Below are positions 34,495-44,441 of a stretch of 64,000 nt of DNA, piece by piece (the first letter of the stretch is position 1; each line of letters begins with the position of its first letter). This DNA comes from Bacillus sp. FJAT-49736 (lineage in GTDB: Bacteria > Bacillota > Bacilli > Bacillales > Bacillaceae_C), in NCBI RefSeq assembly GCF_018343615.1, contig NZ_JAGYPI010000001.1, positions 620,001 through 684,000 on the forward strand, in the 5' to 3' direction. Under the pieces are notes generated by a model. The model was not told the DNA's origin and did no database searches. It worked only from the letters and a program-made list of their open reading frames with translations. Made by a program: the position numbers and the translations under genes.

Positions 34495-35157
34495 GTGAAG
34501 AAGGAATTTGTCGTCATTGGTTTAGGACGGTTTGGGGGGAGCATTTGTAAAACCTTAATTGAACAAGGCATGGAAGTGTTGGTAATCGACCAGGATGAAG
34601 CCAGGATAGATGAGTTTGCCTCGATTGCAACTCATGCCGTAATAGCAGATTCCACCGATGAAACTGTGTTAAAAAGCTTGGGAATTCGTAACTTTGATCA
34701 TGTCATTGTAGCAATCGGTGCAGATATACAGGCAAGTATTCTAACAACTTTAATATTAAAGGAAATGGGAGTAAAGCGGGTCACTGTTAAGGCACAGAAC
34801 GATTATCATGCAAAAGTATTACGAAAAATTGGCGCTGACAGTGTTGTCCATCCGGAAAGGGATATGGGGAAAAGGATTGCACATAACATTGTTTCCAATA
34901 GTATTCTTGATTATATTGAGCTTTCAGAAAAATATAGTATTGTAGAAATTGCTTCTAATCAGCTTTTAGCAGGAAATTCGATTATCGACCTCAATATTCG
35001 CGCAAAATACGGTATAACCATTGTTGCGATTAGAAGAGGTTCATCCATCATCGTATCACCTCAAGCGCGGGATGTTATAGAAAAAGAGGATATACTAATT
35101 GTAATTGGAGTTGTAGAGGATATTACACGTTTTGAGAAAGATTTTTTAAATAAATAA
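34495..35157 (+). CDS. ktrC: Potassium uptake regulatory subunit KtrC
   Basis: This 220-residue RCK protein has an N-terminal Rossmann domain that binds ATP/ADP (VIGLGRFGGSICKTL) and a C-terminal RCK_C domain (about 135-220) that binds cyclic di-AMP in B. subtilis and other firmicutes. It gates a Ktr potassium channel subunit, not encoded here. ATG 34489 in frame is one base from GGGGG (34483-34487), whereas GTG 34495 has seven-base spacing and gives the family N terminus (MKKEF), so I chose it. In B. subtilis adeC separates ktrC from rnjA; here they are convergent neighbours. Confidence 0.93.
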   Translation: MKKEFVVIGLGRFGGSICKTLIEQGMEVLVIDQDEARIDEFASIATHAVIADSTDETVLKSLGIRNFDHVIVAIGADIQASILTTLILKEMGVKRVTVKAQNDYHAKVLRKIGADSVVHPERDMGKRIAHNIVSNSILDYIELSEKYSIVEIASNQLLAGNSIIDLNIRAKYGITIVAIRRGSSIIVSPQARDVIEKEDILIVIGVVEDITRFEKDFLNK

Positions 35158-35208
35158 TATTCTAGAAATCGTTTAGCCGATATTAAACATTTGACTTTTC
35201 TTTATATA

Positions 35209-35243
35209 AAAAAAATTGACCACTTTGGGTCAATTTTTTTTTA
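35209..35243. terminator. Bidirectional terminator between ktrC and rnjA
   Basis: AAAATTGACC (35212-35221) pairs with GGTCAATTTT (35228-35237), with A-rich and T-rich flanks. It serves both converging genes. Confidence 0.9.
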
Positions 35244-35247
35244 TATA

Positions 35248-36915
35248 TTATACTTCCATAATAATAGGCATGATCATTGGACGGCGTTTTGTTTTTTCAT
35301 ATAAAAATGGAGCTAGTGTATCCGTGATTTCATTCTTAATTTCCGTCCACTGAGTAGTTTTACGCTCCATAACCTTATTCAAATGCTTCGTGATAAGATG
35401 TTGTGCTTCATTGATTAAATCTCCAGATTCACGCATATACACAAAGCCTCTTGAAATAATATCCGGACCTGAGGCAATTTTAAACTCACTCATATTGATT
35501 GAGACAACCACAACCACTAGACCTTCTTCAGAAAGAATTCTGCGATCACGTAAAACAATATTACCAATATCTCCTATTCCATTACCATCTATATATACAT
35601 TGCCTGATGGGATTTTTCCAGCAACCTGCGCAACATCACTGCCAAGTGCTAGAACTTCACCATTATCCATAATGAAGCAATTTTCTTCTGGAACACCGCA
35701 ATCTACTGCAAGTTGAGTATGCATTCTTTGCATACGATATTCTCCGTGAATAGGCATAAAGAATTTAGGCTTTATTAGTCTAAGCATTAGCTTTTGTTCT
35801 TGTTGTCCTCCATGACCGGATGTATGAATATCGTTTAATGGTCCATATATTACATCCGCACCTGCACGATAGAGTAAATTAATCGTTCTATTTACACTGA
35901 TTGTGTTTCCAGGAATAGGCGATGATGAAAAGACAACCGTATCACCTGGCTGTATTTGAATTTGCCGATGTGTTCCACTGGCAATTCGAGATAAAGCAGC
36001 CATCGGCTCTCCTTGACTACCTGTACAAAGAATCGTTACTTTATTTGCTGGCATTCGGTTAATTTGCCCTGCATCAATAAAAGTATCTTTTGGACATTGG
36101 ATATATCCTAAATCACGACCGATTTCAATCGCAGCTTCCATACTACGTCCAAATACCGCGATTTTTCGGCCATTTGCAACGGCCGCTTCCGCAACCTGCT
36201 GCAGACGATGGATATTGGAAGCAAAGGTAGCAAAAATGATTCGTCCATCAACCTTGCGAAAAATATCGTGAATACTTTCGCCAACACGTCTTTCAGACAT
36301 TGTAAAGTTGGGTACCTCACTATTGGTACTGTCGGATAAAAGGCATAGAACACCTTCTTTTCCGATCTCTGCCATTTTCGTTAAATTGGCAGGCTCACCT
36401 ACAGGAGTAAAATCAAATTTGAAATCTCCTGTATGGACTATATTTCCTGGCGGAGTTTTTACGACAATCCCGTAGGAATCAGGAATGCTATGAGTGGTTC
36501 TGAAAAAAGTTACAGAAGTCTTCCTGAATTTGATAATATCGTCCTCTTTTATTTCATGCAGCGTTGTTTGACGTAATAAACCGTGCTCTTCTAATTTATT
36601 TTTCAAGAGGCCAAGGGCTAGCTTTCCGCCATATATAGGGATGTTTACCTGGCGCAGTAGATAAGGAATACCACCGATATGGTCTTCATGACCATGCGTG
36701 ATAAATAATCCCTTTATTTTTTCTACATTTTTCACTAAGTACGTATAATCAGGTATTACATAATCAATCCCTAATAATTCATCCTCCGGAAATTTAATAC
36801 CGGCATCAATTAAGATTATTTCATCCTGGAACTGAACGCCATAAGTGTTTTTTCCGATTTCCCCCAAACCGCCAAGGGCGAAAACCGCTGTCTGATCATT
36901 TTTTACAAATTTCAT
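35248..36915 (-). CDS. rnjA: Ribonuclease J1
   Basis: This 555-residue metallo-beta-lactamase/beta-CASP RNase has 5'-to-3' exonuclease and endonuclease activity and is central to mRNA turnover and rRNA maturation. The zinc motif HGHEDHIGG is at about 73-81, the beta-CASP block follows, and a C-terminal domain sits at about 450-555. Length equals B. subtilis RNase J1. It follows rpoY by four bases, the conserved rnjA-rpoY pair. The start ATG 36915 has a weak, distant GGAG, suggesting coupling to rpoY translation. Confidence 0.96.
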   Translation of the reverse strand: MKFVKNDQTAVFALGGLGEIGKNTYGVQFQDEIILIDAGIKFPEDELLGIDYVIPDYTYLVKNVEKIKGLFITHGHEDHIGGIPYLLRQVNIPIYGGKLALGLLKNKLEEHGLLRQTTLHEIKEDDIIKFRKTSVTFFRTTHSIPDSYGIVVKTPPGNIVHTGDFKFDFTPVGEPANLTKMAEIGKEGVLCLLSDSTNSEVPNFTMSERRVGESIHDIFRKVDGRIIFATFASNIHRLQQVAEAAVANGRKIAVFGRSMEAAIEIGRDLGYIQCPKDTFIDAGQINRMPANKVTILCTGSQGEPMAALSRIASGTHRQIQIQPGDTVVFSSSPIPGNTISVNRTINLLYRAGADVIYGPLNDIHTSGHGGQQEQKLMLRLIKPKFFMPIHGEYRMQRMHTQLAVDCGVPEENCFIMDNGEVLALGSDVAQVAGKIPSGNVYIDGNGIGDIGNIVLRDRRILSEEGLVVVVVSINMSEFKIASGPDIISRGFVYMRESGDLINEAQHLITKHLNKVMERKTTQWTEIKNEITDTLAPFLYEKTKRRPMIMPIIMEV

Positions 36916-36919
36916 ATAA

Positions 36920-37132
36920 TTATCTAGTCTCCGTTAATTTAAAGTATTCTTGCTGCTTCTCATATTCTAAATATGGGCCTTTTACAAGCTGTACATATTC
37001 AATATTGATTTGGCGGTCTTTTAATAATTGGCGTGCTTCACGCTCCGATTCTGCATCCAAAAAGATTGTTTTCGTCTTTTCTCTCACAGGTACTTCATAT
37101 TTGTTTTCTTGATAATATACCTTATACATCAT
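36920..37132 (-). CDS. rpoY: RNA polymerase epsilon subunit
   Basis: The 70-residue product corresponds to B. subtilis YkzG, the small epsilon subunit of RNA polymerase found in Firmicutes ([19 protein letters not shown] as a diagnostic N-terminal block, and [15 protein letters not shown] at the end). AGGAG lies nine bases before ATG 37132. It forms a transcription unit with rnjA, linking an RNA polymerase subunit and the main RNase, as in relatives. Confidence 0.93.
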   Translation of the reverse strand: MMYKVYYQENKYEVPVREKTKTIFLDAESEREARQLLKDRQINIEYVQLVKGPYLEYEKQQEYFKLTETR

Positions 37133-37253
37133 CTTTTCTCTCTCCTAACTCCGTTGGTCGATAGTAACTTTTTCTATTATATAAAAAGTTAGCAAGATTT
37201 TCATGTTATTTTCTTCATAACTTTTTATATGAACAGTATTTTATAAATAATAA

Positions 37254-37271
37254 TCCCTCCTGTAAGAGGGA
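37254..37271. terminator. Hairpin downstream of the minus-strand small ORF
   Basis: TCCCTC (37254-37259) pairs with GAGGGA (37266-37271). On the plus strand CAATTTTT follows; on the minus strand the tail is AT-rich with fewer T. It could end the small minus-strand transcript or plus-strand transcription. Confidence 0.5.
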
Positions 37272-37287
37272 CAATTTTTATCCGTCT

Positions 37288-37368
37288 TTATGCGATTTGT
37301 TTTTGTCTTAGTAAATCCTTCCATTGTTTAGCAAGCTTTTTTCTAAGCTTCTTTAACAAACGATTCAC
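37288..37368 (-). CDS. Possible 26-residue basic amphipathic peptide
   Basis: The minus-strand frame from GTG 37368 (or TTG 37359) to TAA 37288 encodes a peptide of 26 (or 23) residues with about ten Lys/Arg, one Asp and a single Trp. It starts MNRLLKKLRKKLAK. On its strand AAAGGTAGGAG precedes the start region: AAGG is spaced for GTG, AGGAG for TTG. A hairpin follows 17 bases after the stop. The pattern of Leu every three to four residues suggests an amphipathic helix. Not recognised; it could be a small regulatory protein, membrane-active peptide or chance frame. Confidence 0.45.
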   Translation of the reverse strand: MNRLLKKLRKKLAKQWKDLLRQKQIA

Positions 37369-37631
37369 TCCTACCTTTTATTTTAATGAATTCTCCAGGA
37401 AAGTAAAGGCGATCAAAAATTTCTTATAACTAGTATATGTATTTAAACATGCTTCTTACTTGGGTTTTTCTGGATTTAACTAGAAACAAATTCTCAACAT
37501 CCACCAGTATTTTTTCATACTTAACGACTCTATGATAAACATGTTGCAATTCTATTAAAAAGTCATATCCGATTATATCCTGCATAAATATTAATAGAAT
37601 CAATTTCACTAATCAAATAAGTTTCCTACTA

Positions 37632-37660
37632 TTGCCAAAGTATTGGTGTACTATTATAGT
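37632..37660 (+). promoter_or_regulatory. SigA-type promoter of ykyA
   Basis: TTGCCA (37632-37637), a 17-bp spacer and TATAGT (37655-37660) predict a start near 37667, about 25 bases before the ykyA start codon. Confidence 0.7.
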
Positions 37661-37691
37661 AAAAATTGCGAGAGGATAAGGGGGATAAATT

Positions 37692-38342
37692 GTGACAATG
37701 TTTCGGTTATTATTCTTATGTATAGGTATGTGCGTTTTGTTGGCAGGTTGTGGGGCAAAGCCAGAAGAAAAAATATATCAAATCCTTGAAGAAACTGTTT
37801 CAAAAGAAAAAGGATTTCAAAGTCAACAGTCACCTTTGACAAAACTGGAATCGGAAGAAACGCATATTTTTGAACAAATAATGGGTTTAGGGATGAAAGA
37901 TTATGAAAAGGTAGTGAAACTTTCTGACAAAGCCCTGTTAAATATAAAGGAAAGAAAAGAAAGAATGGATAAAGAACAAGAATCAATGCTTGCCTCTAAA
38001 AATGTCTTTTTAAAAATGCAATCAATAATGCCTGATCTAAAGGATCCGAGCTTGAAGAAAGAGGCAAATGAATTATTTAATCTTATGGAAAAACGGTATG
38101 AAACCCATCAAAAACTCTATACTTCATATATGAGTGGATTGGAAGCAGATCAAAAACTTTATGAGCTATTTCAAAAGCAAAACGTTCCAATAAATGATTT
38201 GGAATCCCAAATTAATGCAACGAATGAATCGTTTAGTAAGGTAATGGATGCAAATAAAGAATTTAATAAGGATACGAAAACATATAACGAAAAGAAATTA
38301 GATTTTTATAAGCATGCAGGGATTAAAAGTCAATCAAAATAG
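37692..38342 (+). CDS. ykyA: Lipoprotein YkyA
   Basis: This 216-residue lipoprotein has a short signal peptide and lipobox LLAGC (cleavage before Cys about 19), followed by a Lys/Glu-rich helical body with coiled-coil character. It corresponds by position (immediately upstream of pdhA) and type to B. subtilis YkyA, a predicted lipoprotein of unknown role. The start is GTG 37692 after AGGGGGA. A SigA-type promoter lies just upstream and a terminator after it, so it appears to be a single-gene unit. Confidence 0.85.
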   Translation: MTMFRLLFLCIGMCVLLAGCGAKPEEKIYQILEETVSKEKGFQSQQSPLTKLESEETHIFEQIMGLGMKDYEKVVKLSDKALLNIKERKERMDKEQESMLASKNVFLKMQSIMPDLKDPSLKKEANELFNLMEKRYETHQKLYTSYMSGLEADQKLYELFQKQNVPINDLESQINATNESFSKVMDANKEFNKDTKTYNEKKLDFYKHAGIKSQSK

Positions 38343-38345
38343 AGG

Positions 38346-38376
38346 AAGCAGGGATTATTATTATCCCTGTTTTTAT
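38346..38376 (+). terminator. Intrinsic terminator after ykyA
   Basis: CAGGGAT (38349-38355) pairs with ATCCCTG (38363-38369) and is followed by five T. Confidence 0.87.
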
Positions 38377-39920
<1,544 letters not shown>

Positions 39921-39923
39921 GCC

Positions 39924-40901
39924 ATGGCGCAAATGACAATGATTCAAGCAATTACCGATGCATTACGCACAGAGCTGCGAAATGATGAGAATGTATTGGT
40001 ATTCGGTGAAGACGTTGGCGTTAACGGCGGCGTATTCCGTGCGACTGAAGGTCTTCAAAAGGAATTTGGGGAAGAAAGAGTATTTGATACACCACTTGCA
40101 GAATCCGGAATTGGCGGACTTGCAATCGGATTGACTTTACAAGGTTATCGACCAGTACCAGAAATTCAATTCTTCGGTTTTTTATATGAAGTTATTGATT
40201 CTGTAAATGGTCAAATGGCTCGTTGGAGATATCGTACTGGTGGTACTTTGAACGCTCCAATTACCATCCGTTCTCCTTTCGGTGGCGGCGTTCATACTCC
40301 TGAGCTTCATGCTGATAGTTTAGAAGGACTAGTTACTTCTCAACCTGGGTTAAAAGTAGTTATTCCTTCTACACCATATGATGCAAAGGGACTATTAATT
40401 TCTGCAATACGTGATAACGATCCGGTTATATTCTTAGAGCACATGAAGCTTTATCGTTCCTTCCGTCAAGAAGTGCCAGAAGGAGAGTACACTATTCCAA
40501 TTGGTAAAGCAGAAGTGAAACGTGAAGGAAAGGATCTATCCATCATTACTTATGGTGCAATGGTTCACGAATCTATTAAAGCTGCTGAAGAGCTTGAAAA
40601 AGAAGGATATTCAGTTGAAGTTGTAGATTTACGTACAGTTAGCCCGTTGGATGTTGAAACAATTATTGCTTCTGTAGAGAAGACAAATCGTGCTATCGTA
40701 GTTCAAGAAGCTCAAAAACAAGCTGGTATTGCAGCGAATGTAGTAGCTGAAATCAATGAAAGAGCGATTTTAAGTCTAGAAGCACCAGTATTGCGTGTGA
40801 CAGCACCTGATACAGTCTATCCATTCTCACAAGCAGAATCTGTTTGGCTTCCTAATTATAAAGATATTATGGAAACTGCAAAAAAAGTACTTACTTTCTA
40901 A
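39924..40901 (+). CDS. pdhB: Pyruvate dehydrogenase E1 beta subunit
   Basis: The 325-residue beta subunit completes the E1 heterotetramer. Recognisable blocks are [30 protein letters not shown] and the C-terminal transketolase domain ([11 protein letters not shown]). ATG 39924 starts three bases after pdhA. A 67-base gap with a small hairpin separates it from pdhC, where B. subtilis has an additional promoter. Confidence 0.97.
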   Translation: MAQMTMIQAITDALRTELRNDENVLVFGEDVGVNGGVFRATEGLQKEFGEERVFDTPLAESGIGGLAIGLTLQGYRPVPEIQFFGFLYEVIDSVNGQMARWRYRTGGTLNAPITIRSPFGGGVHTPELHADSLEGLVTSQPGLKVVIPSTPYDAKGLLISAIRDNDPVIFLEHMKLYRSFRQEVPEGEYTIPIGKAEVKREGKDLSIITYGAMVHESIKAAEELEKEGYSVEVVDLRTVSPLDVETIIASVEKTNRAIVVQEAQKQAGIAANVVAEINERAILSLEAPVLRVTAPDTVYPFSQAESVWLPNYKDIMETAKKVLTF

Positions 40902-40908
40902 TCAATGT

Positions 40909-40928
40909 CCCTTCTAAACAATGAAGGG
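40909..40928 (+). other. Small hairpin between pdhB and pdhC
   Basis: CCCTTC (40909-40914) pairs with GAAGGG (40923-40928), with no T tract. It could be an RNA processing or stabilising element setting the E1:E2 ratio; the role is inferred. Confidence 0.4.
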
Positions 40929-40968
40929 CTGGGATATTAAGAATCTAACAATAGGAGGGTGAACAACA

Positions 40969-42276
40969 TTGTCATTTGAATTCAGATTACCAGACATTGG
41001 TGAAGGTATTCATGAAGGTGAAATCGTTAAATGGTTTGTTAAGCCTGGCGATAAAGTGAATGAAGATGATGTACTTTGTGAAGTACAAAACGACAAAGCA
41101 GTAGTTGAAATTCCATCACCGGTTGCGGGAACAGTGGAAGAGGTTCTTGTAGAAGAGGGAACAGTTGCTATTGTTGGCGATGTTTTAATTAAATTTGATG
41201 CCCCAGGCTATGAGGATCTAAAGTTCAAAGGAGATCATGGGGAAGAAGAAAAGAAAGAAGAAGTAAAAGCTGAGGTAAAACCAGAAGCTAAGCAAGCAGA
41301 AGCACCTGCTGCAGCGGCTGCTGCTGAGCCTACAAAATCAGCTGATGCTGATCCAAACCGACGGGTTATCGCGATGCCTTCCGTTCGTAAATATGCTCGT
41401 GAAAAAGGCGTTGATATTCGACTAGTTACTGGATCGGGAAATAATGGCCGTGTTCAAAAAGAAGATATTGATGTGTATGCAAATGGCGGAAACAAAGCAG
41501 CAGTTAGTGAGCAAGTTGAACCTGTTGTTGAAGAAACAAAAGTAGCGGCACAAGTTGTTATCCCTGAAGGTGAATTCCCTGAAACTCGCGAAAAAATGAG
41601 CGGAATTCGCAAAGCTATTGCTAAAGCAATGGTTAACTCCAAGCATACAGCTCCACATGTTACATTGATGGATGAAGTAGATGTAACTAAGCTTGTAGCT
41701 CATCGTAAGAAATTTAAAGAAGTTGCGGCTGAAAAAGGAATTAAGCTTACTTTCTTGCCTTATGTAGTGAAGGCTCTTGTAAGCGCATTACGTGAATTCC
41801 CTACACTCAACACTTCAATTGATGATGAAGCAGGAGAAATTATTCAAAAGCATTATTTTAACATCGGAATCGCTGCAGATACGGAAAAAGGTTTATTAGT
41901 TCCTGTTGTTAAAAATGCAGACCGCAAAAGCGTATTTGCTATTTCAGGCGAAATTAATGAGCTAGCTACAAAAGCACGTGAAGGCAAATTAGCACCAAAT
42001 GAAATGAAGGGCGCTTCTTGTACGATTACTAATATTGGCTCTGCTGGCGGTCAATGGTTTACTCCGGTAATCAATCACCCAGAGGTTGCTATTCTAGGAA
42101 TTGGTCGTATTGCAGAAAAACCTGTAGTAAAAAATGGTGAAATTGTAGCTGCACCTGTGTTAGCATTATCATTGAGCTTTGATCATCGTATTATCGATGG
42201 TGCTACCGCTCAACATGCCCTTAACCAAATTAAGCGCTTGTTGAACGATCCAGAATTATTATTAATGGAGGCGTAA
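40969..42276 (+). CDS. pdhC: Dihydrolipoyl acetyltransferase (PDH E2)
   Basis: The 435-residue core enzyme of the complex has one N-terminal lipoyl domain (about 1-78; lipoyl Lys in [12 protein letters not shown]), an Ala/Pro/Glu/Lys-rich linker, a peripheral-subunit-binding domain (about 127-165, [14 protein letters not shown]) and a catalytic domain ending in [13 protein letters not shown]. It starts with TTG 40969 after a strong AGGAGGGTGA. It is followed by pdhD after four bases. Confidence 0.97.
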   Translation: MSFEFRLPDIGEGIHEGEIVKWFVKPGDKVNEDDVLCEVQNDKAVVEIPSPVAGTVEEVLVEEGTVAIVGDVLIKFDAPGYEDLKFKGDHGEEEKKEEVKAEVKPEAKQAEAPAAAAAAEPTKSADADPNRRVIAMPSVRKYAREKGVDIRLVTGSGNNGRVQKEDIDVYANGGNKAAVSEQVEPVVEETKVAAQVVIPEGEFPETREKMSGIRKAIAKAMVNSKHTAPHVTLMDEVDVTKLVAHRKKFKEVAAEKGIKLTFLPYVVKALVSALREFPTLNTSIDDEAGEIIQKHYFNIGIAADTEKGLLVPVVKNADRKSVFAISGEINELATKAREGKLAPNEMKGASCTITNIGSAGGQWFTPVINHPEVAILGIGRIAEKPVVKNGEIVAAPVLALSLSFDHRIIDGATAQHALNQIKRLLNDPELLLMEA

Positions 42277-42280
42277 TCAA

Positions 42281-43693
42281 ATGGTAGTTGGAGATTTTCC
42301 TATTGAAACAGAAACGATAGTAATTGGTGCAGGCCCTGGTGGTTATGTAGCAGCAATTCGTGCTGCTCAGCTAGGACAAAAAGTAACAATCGTTGAAAAA
42401 GCAAATCTTGGCGGTGTTTGTTTAAATATCGGCTGTATTCCTTCTAAAGCATTAATTAATGCTGCACATCGTTATGAAAATGCAAAACACTCTGATGATA
42501 TTGGTATTTCAGCAGAAAACGTTACTGTGGACTTTTCAAAGGTACAAGACTGGAAAGGTTCAGTAGTGAATAAATTAACTAGTGGTGTAGAGGGCTTATT
42601 AAAAGGAAACAAAGTAAGCATCGTAAAAGGTGAGGCTTATTTTGTGGATGCAAATACATTACGAGTTATGGATGAAAATTCCGCGCAAACTTATACATTT
42701 AAAAATGCTATTATTGCAACTGGTTCTCGTCCAATTGAGATTCCAACATTTAAATATTCTAAGCGCGTAATTGATTCTACTGGTGCGCTAGATCTTCCTG
42801 AAATTCCTAAGAAATTAGTAATCATCGGTGGCGGTGTTATCGGTGTCGAGCTAGGTACTGCTTATGCTAATTTTGGAACAGAAGTAACTATTCTAGAAGG
42901 TAGCGGAGAACTATTTGCAGGTGCATTTGAAAAACAAATGACAGCAATTGTTTCTAAAAACTTAAAGAAAAAAGGCGCTGAAATTGTTACAAACGCTATG
43001 GCAAAAGGCGTTGTAGAAAACGAAGATGGTGTTGTAGTAACATATGAGGCTAAAGGTGAAGAAAAATCAATTGAAGCTGATTATGTATTAGTTACAGTTG
43101 GTCGTCGTCCAAATACAGACGAAATGGGTCTTGAGCAAGTTGGTATTGAAATGGCTGAAAGAGGTCTTATTAAAATTGATAAGCAATGCCGTACTAATGT
43201 ACCAAACATCTATGCTATTGGGGATGTTGTTGCAGGACCTGCTCTAGCACATAAAGCTTCTTATGAGGCAAAAATTGCTGCTGAAGCAATTGCTGGACAT
43301 CCTTCTGAAATTGATTATCTTGGATTACCTGCGGTTGTATTCTCTGAACCGGAATTGGCAACAGTGGGTTATACAGAAAAACAAGCTAAAGATGAAGGTA
43401 TTGAAGTTGTAGCTGCTAAATTCCCATTTGCTGCAAATGGTCGTGCACTAGCTTTAAATAGTACAGACGGTTTCTTAAAGCTTGTAACACGTAAGGAAGA
43501 TGGGTTAGTGATTGGTGGTCAAGTTGCCGGACCTAGCGCATCTGATATGATTGCAGAAATCGGCCTTGCTATTGAAGCAGGTATGACTGCAGAAGATATT
43601 GCTATGACTATTCATGCCCATCCAACACTAGGCGAAATCACGATGGAAGCTGCAGAAGTAGCCCTTGGTACGCCTATACACATTATTAAGTAA
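42281..43693 (+). CDS. pdhD: Dihydrolipoyl dehydrogenase (PDH E3)
   Basis: This 470-residue FAD-dependent disulfide oxidoreductase reoxidises the E2 lipoyl group with NAD. It shows the FAD motif [17 protein letters not shown], the redox-active pair in [13 protein letters not shown], the NAD motif [18 protein letters not shown] and the C-terminal active-site base [11 protein letters not shown] 42281 follows GGAGGCG located at the end of pdhC. The operon terminator lies directly after. Confidence 0.97.
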   Translation: MVVGDFPIETETIVIGAGPGGYVAAIRAAQLGQKVTIVEKANLGGVCLNIGCIPSKALINAAHRYENAKHSDDIGISAENVTVDFSKVQDWKGSVVNKLTSGVEGLLKGNKVSIVKGEAYFVDANTLRVMDENSAQTYTFKNAIIATGSRPIEIPTFKYSKRVIDSTGALDLPEIPKKLVIIGGGVIGVELGTAYANFGTEVTILEGSGELFAGAFEKQMTAIVSKNLKKKGAEIVTNAMAKGVVENEDGVVVTYEAKGEEKSIEADYVLVTVGRRPNTDEMGLEQVGIEMAERGLIKIDKQCRTNVPNIYAIGDVVAGPALAHKASYEAKIAAEAIAGHPSEIDYLGLPAVVFSEPELATVGYTEKQAKDEGIEVVAAKFPFAANGRALALNSTDGFLKLVTRKEDGLVIGGQVAGPSASDMIAEIGLAIEAGMTAEDIAMTIHAHPTLGEITMEAAEVALGTPIHIIK

Positions 43694-43696
43694 TAT

Positions 43697-43734
43697 AAAA
43701 ATAAAAGCATCCTTTTGGGTGCTTTTATTTTTTA
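43697..43734. terminator. Terminator of the pdh operon
   Basis: AAAATAAAAGCA (about 43698-43709) pairs with TGCTTTTATTTT (43720-43731), with an inner partially paired loop and a long T tract. Confidence 0.9.
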
Positions 43735-43829
43735 TATGTAAAGATAAATCTTTCTTAAGTTTTAAAATAACCCACTTAGTGCATATAATAGGAATAATAG
43801 TAGAATAAACCAATCCTAATGGTGATATT

Positions 43830-44090
43830 ATGAAGAATTATGTAGCCTTTTTATTTCAACTAATCGTGTGGAGCTGCTTTACTTTTGCTGAATGGCTTTC
43901 TAACAGGGATCATTTAGTATATAAAGTCCTTATGTTTCTTGTGTTTTTGTATTTGGCATTTTTATTAACAAGAATTATTGTAAAGTCAAATCGTGTTACT
44001 ATTATTATTACCGTTGCGAGCCTTTCCGCTTATTTTTTGCTTCAGTTTTTCCTACATCAAATGTTACCTTCAAGAATTGCCTTTTTATAA
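43830..44090 (+). CDS. Small three-helix membrane protein
   Basis: This 86-residue protein is almost wholly hydrophobic, with three membrane segments (about 3-19, 30-50 and 57-76) separated by short basic loops. The ribosome site GGTGAT is modest. I recognise no family. It occupies the position of B. subtilis slp between pdhD and SR1, but it is not a lipoprotein and does not resemble Slp. Confidence 0.6.
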   Translation: MKNYVAFLFQLIVWSCFTFAEWLSNRDHLVYKVLMFLVFLYLAFLLTRIIVKSNRVTIIITVASLSAYFLLQFFLHQMLPSRIAFL

Positions 44091-44128
44091 TGAAAATCTT
44101 CTTTAATAAGAATATCTAATTGTTAAAA

Positions 44129-44201
44129 TGTGTTATACAATTTAGCCTTGAAATCTCCAATGTGATATATTATTATATTCTTAAGAAATAAAGCGTTTTC
44201 A
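44129..44201 (+). promoter_or_regulatory. SR1 promoter with two CcpN-type operators and a cre-like site
   Basis: TTGAAA (44148-44153), a 17-bp spacer and TATTAT (44171-44176) form a SigA-type promoter. TGTGTTATACA (44129-44139) and TGTGATATATT (44161-44171) both fit the CcpN consensus TRTGHYATAYW, one upstream of the -35 and one across the spacer and -10. AATAAAGCGTTTTCA (44187-44201) resembles a CcpA cre site with two mismatches, just past the start. B. subtilis SR1 is likewise repressed by CcpN and, less strongly, CcpA. Confidence 0.75.
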
Positions 44202-44258
44202 AAAGCAACAATCTATATGAATATAGCTTCAAAAAATTCTTGAGAGGAAGAATAATAT

Positions 44259-44384
44259 ATGGGGACAATCGTTTGTCAATCTTGTAATACAATAATTGAT
44301 CATTTTGAAGATGAAAAAGTAAGTATTCTTTACTCAAATTGTTGCGAATGCTGCCACCACGAAGAAAATATTCAGGAATCATAA
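44259..44384 (+). CDS. SR1P, GapA-binding peptide encoded by SR1
   Basis: This 41-residue Cys-rich peptide starts MGTIVCQSCNTIIDHFEDEK, closely matching B. subtilis SR1P (39 residues). It carries CxxC near the N terminus and a C-terminal CCECCHH cluster that could bind zinc. SR1P binds glyceraldehyde-3-phosphate dehydrogenase GapA and promotes its interaction with RNase J1 in B. subtilis. RNase J1 is encoded 8 kb away in this window. The ribosome site is GAGAGGAAG. The gene is shorter than usual annotation cut-offs and easily missed. Confidence 0.9.
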   Translation: MGTIVCQSCNTIIDHFEDEKVSILYSNCCECCHHEENIQES

Positions 44385-44392
44385 TATAAATC

Positions 44393-44424
44393 AAAGAGAG
44401 TGCATAATGCACTCTCTTATTTTG
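44393..44424. terminator. SR1 terminator, shared with convergent speA
   Basis: AAGAGAGTGCA (44394-44404) pairs perfectly with TGCACTCTCTT (44408-44418) around a 3-nt loop, then ATTTT. On the minus strand it follows the speA stop by about 20 bases and can terminate speA too. Confidence 0.92.
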
Positions 44425-44441
44425 TAAAGTGTGAGGTATAG

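Larger units (their letters stand above)
37133..37691. other. Intergenic region rpoY/ykyA lacking ykrA and defB
   Basis: In B. subtilis this interval carries ykrA and defB. Here about 560 AT-rich bases contain only a hairpin (37254-37271), a possible 26-codon minus-strand ORF (37288-37368) and the ykyA promoter (37632-37660). No remnant of a deformylase frame was recognised. Confidence 0.6.
44183..44424 (+). ncRNA. SR1 dual-function regulatory RNA
   Basis: The transcript is predicted from about 44183 (seven bases after the -10) to the T tract after the hairpin at 44394-44418, roughly 240 nt; B. subtilis SR1 is about 205 nt. It lies between the pdh operon and speA exactly as in B. subtilis and encodes an SR1P-like peptide. 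In that species SR1 base-pairs with ahrC mRNA to block its translation, and through SR1P acts on GapA. Target pairing was not checked here because ahrC is outside the window. Confidence 0.85.

Noticed and set aside
35390-35716. 108-codon plus-strand frame inside rnjA
   Set aside because: Antisense to conserved RNase J1 sequence, with low-complexity Ser/Thr/Ile translation.
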